Under the pieces are notes generated by a model, which saw only the letters and a program-made list of their open reading frames with translations, made no database searches and was not told the origin of the DNA. Source: Desulfobacteraceae bacterium (lineage in GTDB: Bacteria; Desulfobacterota; DSM-4660; Desulfatiglandales; Desulfatiglandaceae). Taken from it: DNA of 54,885 nt. A program made the position numbers and the translations under genes. Positions 47,049 to 54,885 of this stretch are shown here, one piece after another (the stretch's first letter is position 1; each line of letters opens with the position of its first letter). Where the stretch lies: positions 1 through 54,885 of the forward strand of contig QZIK01000096.1 in assembly GCA_003599015.1 (NCBI GenBank), given 5' to 3'.

Positions 47049-47349
47049 ACGATATCATGTGATTATCTCGGAAAGAGCGGGAGAAATGCTCGTACAGCAT
47101 ACTCGCTTTTTAGCGCAGGTAAGCACCCGGGCTGCTGATAAAATGAGAAGAGATGTGGTCGAGACTGCAAAGTCCCTGCAGGAGTTCCCGGAGCGTGGTT
47201 CCTGGCTCGCCGATCCCCTGTTACCCGCAAATAAATACAGAAAACTGCTCGTTGATAAGAAGTATCTCCTCATCTATCAAATCAGGGAAAACACAGTATA
47301 CATAGACTACATAGTTGATTGCCGCCAGAATTATCTCTGGCTGATATAA
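47032..47349 (+). CDS. RelE/ParE family toxin
   Basis: YHVIISERAGEMLVQHTRFLAQVSTRAADKMRRDVVETAKSLQEFPERGSWL...YRKLLVDKKYLLIYQIRENTVYIDYIVDCRQNY. Confidence 0.9.
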   Translation: MSSAVKRYHVIISERAGEMLVQHTRFLAQVSTRAADKMRRDVVETAKSLQEFPERGSWLADPLLPANKYRKLLVDKKYLLIYQIRENTVYIDYIVDCRQNYLWLI

Positions 47350-47681
47350 CTGAAACCAAGACTGGTATTCCCCAACAGGGATGAAGTCGAATACATAGTT
47401 CCGGTAAAGAAAAACTGGGAATACAGCCGCAAAGATCTGCAAAAAATAACCCCGCTGCGCAAACCGCCCCTGCCGGTCTTTTCTCATTGTGGAAGACCGG
47501 GAGCGCAGTGATATGGTTATCGGGGCGTCTCACCATGCTCCTGCGGGGGTTGGGAATCTGCCTGACGGCCGTCCGACCGATGAAAATACGGGGTATCTTG
47601 CCCGGGGTAGTATCTTGCCCGGGGTAGCTTGACATAGAAGTGTTTGCGTAATACAATGTAAGACAAGAGGAGGTGGTGTTG

Positions 47682-47924
47682 ATGTTAACAGTGAGAATAT
47701 CTAAAAAAATGGAACGTGAACTTGACATTTTGTCACAACAGCTTCACGTGACAAAATCAGAAATAGTAAAAAAGGCAATATCTGAATATATCAAGAATGT
47801 TAGCAATAGCCCTTACGAAACAGGAAAAGACCTGTTTGGATGTGATGACAGCAATATTGTCGACGGTTCCACAAGTTATAAGCAAAATGTCAGGAGACGT
47901 GTTCATGAAAAGCATTCTCATTGA
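47682..47924 (+). CDS. Ribbon-helix-helix (CopG-like) antitoxin
   Basis: MLTVRISKKMERELDILSQQLHVTKSEIVKKAISEYIK; overlaps the PIN toxin start. Confidence 0.85.
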   Translation: MLTVRISKKMERELDILSQQLHVTKSEIVKKAISEYIKNVSNSPYETGKDLFGCDDSNIVDGSTSYKQNVRRRVHEKHSH

Positions 47925-48312
47925 TGCAGGACCCATTATTGCACTTTATCGAAAAAACGATTCATACCATGAAAAAGCGTTGGAATTTATAAAAAAATTT
48001 CAGGGACGCCTGATTACCACATGGCCTGTAGTTACAGAGGTTATGCACGAATTATATAGGCCGGATGTTCAGGAAAAATTTTTATTATGGATAGAAAGAG
48101 GCGGTCTTGAAATTGCCTATATGGACCAGGATTCAGTTTCCGGTTTGCTTAAACTTATCAAAAAATATTCTGATATTCCTATGGACTTTGCTGATGCCAC
48201 ATTAATGCTCTATGCAGAAAAGACGGGAATAACTGAAATAGCAACTGTAGATTCTGATTTCCATATATATCGAACGGCAAAAAAAGACTATTTAAAAAAC
48301 ATATTCCTATGA
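47905..48312 (+). CDS. PIN domain (VapC-like) toxin
   Basis: MKSILIDAGPIIALYRKNDSYHEKALEFIKKF...WPVVTEVMHELYR...DIPMDFADATLMLYAEKTGITEIATVDSDFHIYR: PIN acidic residues conserved. Confidence 0.92.
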   Translation: MKSILIDAGPIIALYRKNDSYHEKALEFIKKFQGRLITTWPVVTEVMHELYRPDVQEKFLLWIERGGLEIAYMDQDSVSGLLKLIKKYSDIPMDFADATLMLYAEKTGITEIATVDSDFHIYRTAKKDYLKNIFL

Positions 48313-48414
48313 CCTTGAAGAAAGGTTTGGCATGGATTTCAGGCCACGCAAGCGAGGCCCAAAAGGACCCTTGAAACACAAAAAAGATCTTGCTGAGGTA
48401 GCGGTTGGGCGCTG

Positions 48415-49165
48415 TTGGAGGATGCTTCAGATGAAGCCCTCGCGGCGGCGGAAAAGGCGTTGGATGCTGCTGTCCTGGAAAGGAATCAGGTTGAAAATGA
48501 ACTGAAGCAATTGGAGGCCCGGTTTAATGAGGCAAAAGAGGTGTGGCAGCTCGTCCAGAGCCTTGAGGAAATCGACAAAAAAGAGCAGCAGCACCTTTTT
48601 TATAAAGAAGAGGTAAATGAAAAACGAAGCCGGCTTGAAAAAGCGGTGAAGGCAGCCGGATTATTGGAGATGATCACGAAGACAAGGCAATTGTCAAGAG
48701 AAGCTTTCAGAGACGGTACGGCGGCTGGATGAAGTATTCGCCAAGCTGCCGCTTGTTGCTGCCGGCTTAGCTGAGACCCGTAATCTGTATGATGGACTGA
48801 AGGAAGAAGCTGAATTGGAGAAACCAAAGCTTATGGCCTTAAAGACAAGGCTGTCTGACGCTCTGGAGATAAAAATGGAGATTAAAAATCTGGAGCTGAA
48901 AATCGGCGAACTTTCTGCAGCAGGGGCGAAGCTGGGAGAGAGTATTGCGGCCAGGAATGAAGCTGTATTCCGGGAAAGCAGTGAGGTTGAAGCCGCAGAA
49001 CAAAAAATAAAGATGCTGAAAGGGGAAATGGAACCCTTAAAAACAGATCCGGAGCACAGGCACAGGGTTCAGGAAGGGGTAAAGCTTGAAAATGAGGTAG
49101 AAACCAAAAGCAGGAATGTGAGCGAGCTTAACAAAAAAATAGAGTCATTGCATAAAGCTGGAAGC
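48415..49165 (+). pseudogene. SbcC/SMC-like coiled-coil fragment with internal frameshift
   Basis: AAAEKALDAAVLERNQVENELKQLEARFNEAKEVWQLVQSLEEIDKKEQQHLFYKEEVNEKRSRLEKAVKAAGL, frame change near 48715, then RLDEVFAKLPLVAAGLAETRNLYDGLKEEAELEKPKLMALKTRLSDALEIKMEIKNLELKIGEL. No Walker or signature motifs. Confidence 0.7.
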
Positions 49166-49219
49166 ACCGCCAGGACGATATCGTGGCCCGTTATAAAAAT
49201 TACTGAAAGAGGTGAAAAA

Positions 49220-50185
49220 ATGATCTACCTGACCAGGAAAATTCCCGAACCTGCCCTGCAGTACCTGCAGGAGCGCTTTGCCTGCCGCTTTTGGGAGGAA
49301 GAGAACATCCCCGTTCCCCGTGAAGTATTGCGGCGTGAAGTGGGGGAGGCGGAAGGCCTGTACTGCATGCTTTCGGACCGCATCGACCGTGAAGTAATAG
49401 ATGCAGCTCCCCGGCTAAAGGTGATCAGCACCATGGCCGTGGGCTTTGATAACATTGATGTGGAATATGCCCGGCAGAGGGGTATTATTGTAACCCATAC
49501 TCCCGGAGTTCTGACAGAGGCCACCGCTGACCTGGCCTTTGCCCTGCTTATGGCTGCCGGCCGCAGGTTGATTGAAGCCAACCGGGCTATTTACCGGGGA
49601 GAATGGAAAACGTGGGGACCCCTGTTCATGGCCGGGCGGGATATATACGGCGCCTCCCTGGGGATTATCGGCCTGGGCCGTATTGGCCAGGCCATGGCCC
49701 GCCGGGCGCGGGGCTTTGCCATGAAGGTTTATTACTTCTCCCGCCGCCGCAACATGGAGCTTGAAGAAAAAGAAGGCATTACCTATTTGCCGCTTGAGGA
49801 ATTGCTTAAGAGCTGTGATTTTGTTTCCCTGCACGTGCCAGCTATTCCAGAAACCACCGGTATGATCGGCCCCAAAGAACTGGCTGTGATGAAGCCTACT
49901 GCAATACTGATTAATACCGCCCGCGGCACGGTGGTAGATGAGAATGCCCTGTACCAGGCCTTAAAATCCGGGACAATCTATGCCGCCGGCCTGGACGTCT
50001 TTGCCGTCGAACCGGTAGACCCGAATCATCCCCTGTTGCAGCTTCCCAATGTAGTGGCCCTCCCCCATATTGGCAGCGCCAGTATCGAAACCCGCTACAA
50101 AATGGCCCGGCTGGCCGCCGAGGACCTGTTGCGTGTCTTAAACGGGGAGCAGCCACGCTTCCCGGTACCGGGAGGTTTGACCTGA
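49220..50185 (+). CDS. D-glycerate dehydrogenase / 2-hydroxyacid dehydrogenase (GyaR-like)
   Basis: MIYLTRKIPEPALQYL...VISTMAVGFDNIDVEYARQRGIIVTHTPGVLTEATADLAFALLMAAGRR...LGIIGLGRIGQAMARRARGF...INTARGTVVDENAL...LPHIGSASIETR. Start 49220 with SD AGAGGTG. Confidence 0.94.
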   Translation: MIYLTRKIPEPALQYLQERFACRFWEEENIPVPREVLRREVGEAEGLYCMLSDRIDREVIDAAPRLKVISTMAVGFDNIDVEYARQRGIIVTHTPGVLTEATADLAFALLMAAGRRLIEANRAIYRGEWKTWGPLFMAGRDIYGASLGIIGLGRIGQAMARRARGFAMKVYYFSRRRNMELEEKEGITYLPLEELLKSCDFVSLHVPAIPETTGMIGPKELAVMKPTAILINTARGTVVDENALYQALKSGTIYAAGLDVFAVEPVDPNHPLLQLPNVVALPHIGSASIETRYKMARLAAEDLLRVLNGEQPRFPVPGGLT

Positions 50186-50187
50186 AA

Positions 50188-51333
50188 ATGGGAAGAGTTG
50201 TGCTCGCTCCGGACAGTTTCAAGGGGAGCCTGTCCTCCCTGCAGATATGCCGTATTGTATCCTCCGAATGGCAGAAATTTTTTCCGGATGACGAAATCTT
50301 TTCTTTTCCTATGGCCGATGGGGGTGAGGGAACGGTAGAGGCTCTGGTTAATGCTACCGGAGGGAAATTAAAGACTACCCCCGTTCTGGGGCCGCTGGGT
50401 GATAAGGTGGAAGCATCCTGGGGGATTCTGGGTGACGGAGAAACTGCTGTTATAGAGATGGCTGCCGCTTCAGGGCTTTATCTGCTTGAGCAGGAAAGGA
50501 GAAACCCTTTTTTTACCTCCACCTTCGGTACCGGACAGCTGATCCGGGTGGCTCTGGAGGAGTGCTGCACTAAGGTAATCATCGGTATCGGCGGTAGCGC
50601 CACCAATGACGGGGGAGCGGGAATGGCTAAAGCCCTGGGGATAAGATTCCTAGATAAAGAAGGCGTGGACTTGCCGGAAGGCGGCAGGTTTCTGGCAGGG
50701 TTGGAGAGGATTGATTTTGCACGATTGGACCTCCGGGTCAGAAAAACCACATTCGTGGCGGCCTGTGATGTGGATAACCTTTTATGCGGCCCGCAGGGAG
50801 CCTCGGCTGTTTACGGCCCGCAAAAAGGGGCCTCGCCTGAGATGGTCCGGGAGCTGGATAGTGCTCTCTACCACTATGCCCGTATAATTAAAAAGGAACT
50901 GGACATTGATGTGACGGATATTCCCGGTGCAGGGGCGGCCGGAGGGCTGGGGGCCGGGCTGCAGGCTTTTCTGGGAGCAACCCTGGAACCCGGTGTTTCC
51001 CTGGTAATTAGTTACAGCGGGATGGAAAAGGTTCTCCAGTCCGGTAAAATAGACCTTGTTGTTACCGGTGAAGGAGAAATAAACGCACAGACCATCAGGG
51101 GGAAAGTCCCCTGGGGTGTAGCCGGGCTGGCTAAAAAATATGGTATTCCTGTTGTGGCTATTGTCGGTTCCAGGGCTGAAGATGCCGGTGTGGTCTTTGA
51201 ACACGGGATCGACGCTGTTCTGGATATTATCCCCTGTCCCATGACCCTGGCAAAGGCCATGGAACAGGCCGAAGAACTTGTACGTCATGCTGCGGCCACC
51301 CTAGCCAGGCTGTACAGGTTGAAAAACTTTTAG
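50188..51333 (+). CDS. Glycerate kinase
   Basis: VVLAPDSFKGSLSSLQICRIV...MADGGEGTVEALVNATGG...IIGIGGSATNDGGAGMAKALG...GEGEINAQTIRGKVPWGVA. Confidence 0.96.
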   Translation: MGRVVLAPDSFKGSLSSLQICRIVSSEWQKFFPDDEIFSFPMADGGEGTVEALVNATGGKLKTTPVLGPLGDKVEASWGILGDGETAVIEMAAASGLYLLEQERRNPFFTSTFGTGQLIRVALEECCTKVIIGIGGSATNDGGAGMAKALGIRFLDKEGVDLPEGGRFLAGLERIDFARLDLRVRKTTFVAACDVDNLLCGPQGASAVYGPQKGASPEMVRELDSALYHYARIIKKELDIDVTDIPGAGAAGGLGAGLQAFLGATLEPGVSLVISYSGMEKVLQSGKIDLVVTGEGEINAQTIRGKVPWGVAGLAKKYGIPVVAIVGSRAEDAGVVFEHGIDAVLDIIPCPMTLAKAMEQAEELVRHAAATLARLYRLKNF

Positions 51334-51427
51334 GAAAAGCTCTGTTTGCTAGCATAAAATAATTGACAGCAGGAAGCAGGCTGGGCAAGGAGGTGAAAAA
51401 GCCTGGTAATAGGCCAGGTACAATACT

Positions 51428-52072
51428 ATGGGATTAATTTACCTGATCCGGCACGGGCAGACAATGTGGAACAAGGAGGAGGTTTTTCGCGGTCAGAGCG
51501 ATATTCCTCTCAACGATTTTGGCCGCCAGCAGGCCAGTGCTATAGCCAAGGAGCTGCAGGAAAAGAAGCTACAAAATCCCGTATTTTTTTCCAGCCCGCT
51601 TAAGCGTGCCCGGGAAACTGCGGAGATTGCCAGCAGCTTCTTGCCTGGCATTTCCGTAATCGATATAGAAGCATTAATCGATATTCACTTCGGCGAGTGG
51701 CAGGGTCAAGCCAAGGAGAAAATAGAAAAGCTTTACCCGGAACTTTACAGAATGTGGCTGGAAAGCCCTGCCGAGGTTGTATTCCCGGGGGGAGAAGATC
51801 TAAAGAAAGTAGCGGACAGAGCCGAGAAAGCATTTATTGCCATTGCTCGAGAACATATGGAAAACGATGTGATAATCGTTACACACCGGGTTATTAACAA
51901 AGTCTTGCTTTGCCGCCTGCTAGGTGCTGGTTTTGATTCATTCTGGAAGATACGCCAGGACACCGCCTGTATCAATATCCTTACATGGGAGCACTTCTTA
52001 TTTAACATGCTGGTTATCAATGATACCTGCCATCTTAGACCATTGGGAAAAGGGGATTTACGCGATTTCTAA
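51428..52072 (+). CDS. Histidine phosphatase family protein (phosphoglycerate mutase-like)
   Basis: LIRHGQTMWNKEEVFRGQSDIPLNDFGRQQASAIAKEL...IHFGEWQGQAKEKIEKLYPE...VIIVTHRVINKVLLC. Confidence 0.93.
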   Translation: MGLIYLIRHGQTMWNKEEVFRGQSDIPLNDFGRQQASAIAKELQEKKLQNPVFFSSPLKRARETAEIASSFLPGISVIDIEALIDIHFGEWQGQAKEKIEKLYPELYRMWLESPAEVVFPGGEDLKKVADRAEKAFIAIAREHMENDVIIVTHRVINKVLLCRLLGAGFDSFWKIRQDTACINILTWEHFLFNMLVINDTCHLRPLGKGDLRDF

Positions 52073-52249
52073 CAGGACGTAAGAGGTCTTTTTTTACAGT
52101 ATTCTCTGGAGGAACATATTTTTCACTTTATTATTGAACCGGATTTCCCGTCGGGTGTATGGCTTATATCCCCTCAAGACCATTTCCTGGAAAGAGCTTA
52201 AGAACAATAAACTCATTATCGGGACTGTTTGCCATGTCTTTTTTAAAAT

Positions 52250-52927
52250 TTACATGATTTCACTGAGTAGGTCTTCAATATGCCTGTACTTTTCCAGATA
52301 ATCTTCGTGAGCATATTTTATCACTTGATAGGCATCGTCCCTGCCGTAAACGTCCACAATTTCACAGTAATTGCTTTTGCTCCCGGGAGCGTGTTTATAG
52401 GTTAAAAAGAAGTGCCGGAGCCTTTCTATGACCCCTTGCGGGCAGTCTCTTACGTCCTGCCACTCTCTGTAAAGAGCATCATCCTGTAAAACGGCAATGA
52501 TTTTATCATCAGCTTCCCCGTTATCGATCATGCGAAAACCTCCGATGGGGTGCGCCTTTAACAGGATATCGCCGTGGGGAACCAGTTTTTCTGTCAGGAC
52601 GCAGATGTCCAGGGGGTCCCCGTCCCCGACAATATTCTCATAACTGCTCCTCTTTGTACAAAACCCCGCTACTTTGCTGCCGCAGTATGTTTGGGGCAGC
52701 ATACCGTATAAAGTGGGATAAATGTTGGAGTAAATCTGCGGCCGGTCCACCTTGAGGAGGCCGCTGTCCTTATCCAGCTCGTATTTCACCGTATCGCTGG
52801 GCACGACTTCAATATAAACGGTTACTGTTTCAGGCTGCCCATCGCCGAGTGTTACTCCATGCCAGGGATGGGCTCTGAAAAGCTGTCTTTCCAATAGCAG
52901 AGACCTTTTTCTTTTATCCTCTAACAT
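52250..52927 (-). CDS. Inorganic pyrophosphatase
   Basis: VYIEVVPSDTVKYELDKDSGLLKVDRPQ...NYPTLYG-like, GDGDPLDICVLTEKLVPHGDILLKAHPIGGFRMIDNGEADDKIIAV. Confidence 0.95.
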   Translation of the reverse strand: MLEDKRKRSLLLERQLFRAHPWHGVTLGDGQPETVTVYIEVVPSDTVKYELDKDSGLLKVDRPQIYSNIYPTLYGMLPQTYCGSKVAGFCTKRSSYENIVGDGDPLDICVLTEKLVPHGDILLKAHPIGGFRMIDNGEADDKIIAVLQDDALYREWQDVRDCPQGVIERLRHFFLTYKHAPGSKSNYCEIVDVYGRDDAYQVIKYAHEDYLEKYRHIEDLLSEIM

Positions 52928-53020
52928 AAACCATCAATCCTTTGTAACTTTCTTAAGCATTAAGTACCTTTCCAAAAATCATTACTTTTTAACCAAGCCC
53001 GTGCAATTGCAAGTGGGTTG

Positions 53021-53044
53021 CAAGTGGGGACGGTTCTTGCTTGC
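53021..53044 (+). repeat. Left 24-bp inverted repeat flanking the RAYT gene
   Basis: CAAGTGGGGACGGTTCTTGCTTGC, exact reverse complement of 53908-53931. Confidence 0.97.
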
Positions 53045-53082
53045 CAGGCAAAATATGGTATAATAGTAAAGAGGTGAAAAAT

Positions 53083-53904
53083 ATGCCCAGGCAAGCAAGG
53101 ATAAAGGGAGAATTTTCTATTTACCACATAATCCAGAGGGGAAATGAGAGAAAAAGCCTGTTTCTTTCTGACGACGACAGGTTAAGGTTTATTGATACTC
53201 TTTGGAGGATGAAGAAAAAGTATAACTTTCTGCTTTATGCCTACTGCTTGATGGATAATCACGTGCATTTATTAATTGACGATAACGGAAATGACATATC
53301 CAGGCTGGTAAAAAGTATCAACATAAGCTATGCATACTATTTCAATCAGACATATAAGAGGTGTGGGCACCTGTTTCAGGACCGGTTCAGGAGTGAGTTG
53401 GTAGATAATGACGAGTATCTACTTGGGGTGAGCCGGTACATCCATAATAATCCGGTTAAAGCAGGGATCGTGAAAAAGCCTCCCGAATATCGTTGGAGCA
53501 GTTATAATATTTATACCGGTATGGCAAGAGACATAGATGGGTTAATTGATAAAGGCAGGATTCTAAGCAGCTTTTCAAGCAGCCTGGTAAAGGCTGTTAA
53601 AGAGTATGTAGATTATGTATATAAAGAAGAGGGAAAACAGATAAATTTCATGGATGTTGAGGAACCGGTTTCAGATGATTATAATAGTGACTATATCTGT
53701 ACAATGGAGCAGGCCCGGATAAAAATACAAGAAGCTGCGGAAAGCAAAAAATTAAAATATGAAGAATTAATAAACCAGATTGAGATTCGTAATGAGTTAA
53801 TGAGACAAATAAGAAAGAATTCTTCCCTAACATTAAAACAGATTGGAGAGTTGTTTGGGGGGATAAGTGAATCCAGGGTGAGCAGGATTGTGACCAAAGG
53901 CTAA
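53083..53904 (+). CDS. REP-associated tyrosine transposase (Y1/IS200-like, RAYT)
   Basis: MPRQARIKGEFSIYHIIQRGNERKSLFLSDDDRLRFIDTL...AYCLMDNHVHLLID (HUH)...SINISYAYYFNQTYKRCGHLFQDRFRSELVDNDEYLLGVSRYIHNNPVKAGIV...YRWSSY. Confidence 0.95.
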   Translation: MPRQARIKGEFSIYHIIQRGNERKSLFLSDDDRLRFIDTLWRMKKKYNFLLYAYCLMDNHVHLLIDDNGNDISRLVKSINISYAYYFNQTYKRCGHLFQDRFRSELVDNDEYLLGVSRYIHNNPVKAGIVKKPPEYRWSSYNIYTGMARDIDGLIDKGRILSSFSSSLVKAVKEYVDYVYKEEGKQINFMDVEEPVSDDYNSDYICTMEQARIKIQEAAESKKLKYEELINQIEIRNELMRQIRKNSSLTLKQIGELFGGISESRVSRIVTKG

Positions 53905-53980
53905 CTAGCAAGCAAGAACCGTCCCCACTTGCTCCTGACCAAAGGCTAACTAGCAAGCAAGAACCGTCCCCACTTGCTCC
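53891..53980 (+). repeat. 45-bp perfect tandem duplication spanning the RAYT stop codon and right inverted repeat
   Basis: TGACCAAAGGCTAACTAGCAAGCAAGAACCGTCCCCACTTGCTCC at 53891-53935 and 53936-53980, followed by degenerate CCCACTTGCTC repeats to about 54010. Confidence 0.97.
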
Positions 53981-54056
53981 CCACTTGCTCCCACTTGCTC
54001 CCCACTTGCCGTCGGAACAACCGGACAAAAAGAAAACGAGCTTTACCCATAATAAA

Positions 54057-54086
54057 GAAGGGGGAACCCATGGGGTTCTCCCCTTT
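54057..54086. terminator. Hairpin terminator candidate between RAYT and the GerMN gene
   Basis: AAGGGGGAACCCATGGGGTTCTCCCCTT inverted repeat. Confidence 0.45.
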
Positions 54087-54101
54087 GGAATGAGTTCTAA
54101 T

Positions 54102-54885
54102 TTACCTGCGCAGGGGTTTGCTGACGGAGTAATGGCCGCCCACGGTATCCACCACTTTGCCTTCAACGAGGATCTGCACGGCCTCGACTTCTTCCAGCTG
54201 GGTAAGGGTCCAGACGATGGAGTTGATGAGGACTCCTTCCGTTTCTGCCCCGTAGCCGGCTGCTACTATTTCGCCGGAAAAATCCACGTAGGCGATCCCG
54301 TTTTCCACCCGGAGATCCAGCAGCCTGGTACCTTCAGGGATAATCCTGTTCAATCCCTGATCCTGCGGACCTTTAAGCAGTTCTTCCACCAGTTCCCGGG
54401 CTCCGGGTTGACCGGCAAAAGTTCTTGTTTCCGGGCCCATCCTAAAGCTCGTGTCTGTTACTTCCATGAAGTAGAGTTCCACGGCACCTTCTTGGGGAGC
54501 TGCTCTGCGGACGATTTTTTCTCCGGACAACTGTTCCAGGATATGCTGCAGTTGAGAGATCTCCCTGCTGCTTACGATTAAAACCGCGGCCTCATCCGTT
54601 ACCCACCTGGCTGTCCTGCTTTCCCCGATATAATTTTCGAAAACGTTCCAGGCTTTGGCATTGAGATAGACCGAACCACCGGCCAGCCTGCCGTATTCCG
54701 CACCCGGCAAGGAGGCGGATTCTACCGGCTTTGTCGTATAGAAAACGTCGATATAATCTTTTTCCCCTGCTCCCTGGAAGCGCAGCACATATTCGTATAA
54801 ATCGTTATCCAGGATGCCGGCCTTTTTCAGCTTCATCTCCGGCGGGAGGATCTCCGGCAGCCTGGATGCTTCCGGCCAGATTCTT
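54102..54885 (-). CDS. GerMN domain-containing protein, 5' end outside the window
   Basis: AGQPGARELVEELLKGPQDQGLNRIIPEGTRLLDLRVENGIAYVDFSGEIVAAGYGAETEGVLINSIVWTLTQLEEVEAVQILVEG. The frame is open through the window end (RIWPEASRLPEILPPEMKLKK...). Confidence 0.85.
   Translation of the reverse strand, partial: RIWPEASRLPEILPPEMKLKKAGILDNDLYEYVLRFQGAGEKDYIDVFYTTKPVESASLPGAEYGRLAGGSVYLNAKAWNVFENYIGESRTARWVTDEAAVLIVSSREISQLQHILEQLSGEKIVRRAAPQEGAVELYFMEVTDTSFRMGPETRTFAGQPGARELVEELLKGPQDQGLNRIIPEGTRLLDLRVENGIAYVDFSGEIVAAGYGAETEGVLINSIVWTLTQLEEVEAVQILVEGKVVDTVGGHYSVSKPLRR

Noticed and set aside
51428-52072. Assignment of the histidine phosphatase as CobC (alpha-ribazole phosphatase) because of the B12 operon
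   Set aside because: It lies about 41 kb from the bza operon beside glycerate genes; sequence alone does not separate CobC from other family members.
53648-54166. 172-aa minus-strand ORF with repeated GASGDGSCLLVSLWS
   Set aside because: Repetition is the translated 45-bp RAYT right-end duplication; not a plausible gene.

Overview
This 54.9-kb window looks like a Firmicutes/Clostridia (Peptococcales-like, probably spore-forming) contig. The taxonomy is inferred from gene content only. The left end begins with CTTCCGATCT, which matches the 3' end of the Illumina adapter, and both ends cut through genes, so it is probably a whole metagenomic or draft contig. The clearest functional unit is at about 1.09-10.0 kb: a sigma-A-like promoter, a cobalamin riboswitch with terminator, a long structured leader, and a full anaerobic benzimidazole (B12 lower ligand) operon. 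That operon has two ThiC paralogues (bzaA, bzaB), cobT, a methyltransferase fused to a DUF2284-like Cys-rich domain (bzaC-like), and two B12-binding radical SAM proteins (bzaD/bzaE-like). Other well-supported loci are: a preQ1-I riboswitch controlling a queuosine-precursor transporter and queF; a ZIP transporter next to a strong palindrome; two tandem Hsp20 genes, one with a 21-residue polyglutamine tract and the other with a Q/N/aromatic-rich N-terminal arm; an SDH-type Clp-fold protease; asnB; a four-repeat LysM protein; PBP1A; thrC; two GerMN proteins; Rrf2-hcp; an orphan Gp37/Gp68 (DUF5131) protein; an AOR plus ferredoxin pair; glycerate dehydrogenase plus glycerate kinase; pyrophosphatase; and a RAYT transposase with perfect 24-bp terminal inverted repeats. 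The 39.5-49.2 kb region is an accessory, defence-island-like segment. It holds a truncated SF2 helicase, an IS1634-like transposase, a truncated McrB-like AAA+ ATPase, an intact DUF2357/McrC-like nuclease, two toxin-antitoxin pairs and an SbcC-like pseudogene. No CRISPR array, rRNA or tRNA was recognised. All calls come from reading motifs; no database search was run.
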